A stretch of DNA of 5,827 bases from DUZB01 sp964407525 (GTDB taxonomy: Bacteria; Desulfobacterota; DSM-4660; Desulfatiglandales; Desulfatiglandaceae): assembly GCA_964407525.1 (NCBI GenBank), contig CAYOWC010000304.1:1-5827 (forward strand), given 5' to 3'. A program made the position numbers and the translations under genes. The notes below the pieces were generated by a model, which worked only from the letters and a program-made list of their open reading frames with translations, did not search any database and was not told the DNA's origin. Shown here piece after piece: positions 5,751 to 5,827 of this stretch. Within the stretch, counting starts at the first letter, position 1. The number at the start of each line of letters is the position of its first letter.

Positions 5751-5779
5751 AAAATCGTGGCAAAATGCCACTCACACAG
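5751..5779. repeat. 29-bp direct repeat, copy 2, with a perfect palindrome
   Basis: Second copy of the motif at 5580-5608, 171 bp away in the same orientation. It contains GTGGCA-AAA-TGCCAC (5757-5771), a perfect 6-bp inverted repeat with a 3-base centre, of the kind bound by dimeric regulators. It lacks the spacing needed for a sigma-54 core promoter. Confidence 0.6.
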
Positions 5780-5827
5780 CATTCGGAAATGAATGCGGCC
5801 CATAATGAGAATTGCCGTTAACCAAAA

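Larger units (their letters stand above)
5470..5827. other. Upstream regulatory region, no supported gene
   Basis: No frame here has a convincing start, ribosome-binding site or recognisable protein. The stretch 5470-5550 is AT-rich with pyrimidine-rich tracts on the plus strand. Beyond it lie an inverted repeat (5551-5583) and a duplicated 29-bp motif (5580-5608 and 5751-5779), listed separately, which are suitably placed to be upstream activator sites for the sigma-54 promoter. The extreme right end could be the tail of another transcription unit, but nothing can be assigned. Confidence 0.5.

Noticed and set aside
5757..5771. Second sigma-54 promoter at the GTGGCA...TGCCAC palindrome
   Set aside because: The GG and GC elements are too close together for -24/-12 spacing; it reads better as a dimeric operator-like palindrome.
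5540..5803. 87-codon minus-strand open frame with an internal peptide repeat (LCEW-x-F-x-TI twice)
   Set aside because: The peptide repeat simply reflects the 29-bp DNA repeat whose copies are 171 bp (a multiple of three) apart. There is no ribosome-binding site or recognisable domain, and the composition is odd.

Overview
The window holds one compact minus-strand operon of five genes, plus its promoter region and, at the left edge, the likely first codons of a further co-directional gene. Read in the direction of transcription (right to left), the order is: a hydrogenase/heterodisulfide-reductase 'delta' iron-sulfur subunit (MvhD/FlpD-like), MetV, MetF (5,10-methylene-tetrahydrofolate reductase), and two tandem paralogous proteins that fuse ferredoxin-type cysteine motifs to a glutamate-synthase-like FMN barrel. 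MetV and MetF together are the hallmark of the methyl branch of the Wood-Ljungdahl (reductive acetyl-CoA) pathway in strict anaerobes. Gene content, moderate GC, a sigma-54 promoter and short tandem repeats in the gaps suggest a Desulfobacterota-type (former deltaproteobacterial) sulfate reducer or syntroph. That taxonomic call is inference only.

Layout. 1-81: open minus-strand frame running off the edge. 82-303: non-coding, dominated by two oppositely oriented clusters of a 9-bp unit (TGCCTAAAA-like), one of which runs into the end of the last operon gene. 304-1806: FMN-barrel protein with intact active-site motifs, probably using a TTG start. 1799-3196: its degenerate partner. 3207-4139: metF (GTG start). 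4136-4804: metV. 4805-4957: gap filled by a heptanucleotide tandem/inverted repeat. 4958-5386: MvhD-like protein. 5387-5827: upstream region with a consensus-quality sigma-54 promoter (5454-5469), a small heptad tract at the predicted transcription start, and further upstream repeats/palindromes that could be enhancer sites.

How the parts may work together. MetF needs an electron donor, and in known anaerobic systems MetVF is wired to HdrABC-MvhD (Moorella type) or RnfC2 (Acetobacterium type). Here an MvhD-like adaptor is present, but neither HdrA nor RnfC2 is in the window. Their place is taken by two ferredoxin/FMN proteins, each with two N-terminal four-Cys motifs and a third C-terminal four-Cys motif. 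Neither has the glutaminase domain or a GltD-type NADPH subunit needed for a classical glutamate synthase. My leading hypothesis is that the pair is an FMN/Fe-S electron-input module for MetVF, with one catalytic and one structural subunit. The sequence shows the co-operon arrangement and the motif pattern; the electron-transfer role is inferred.
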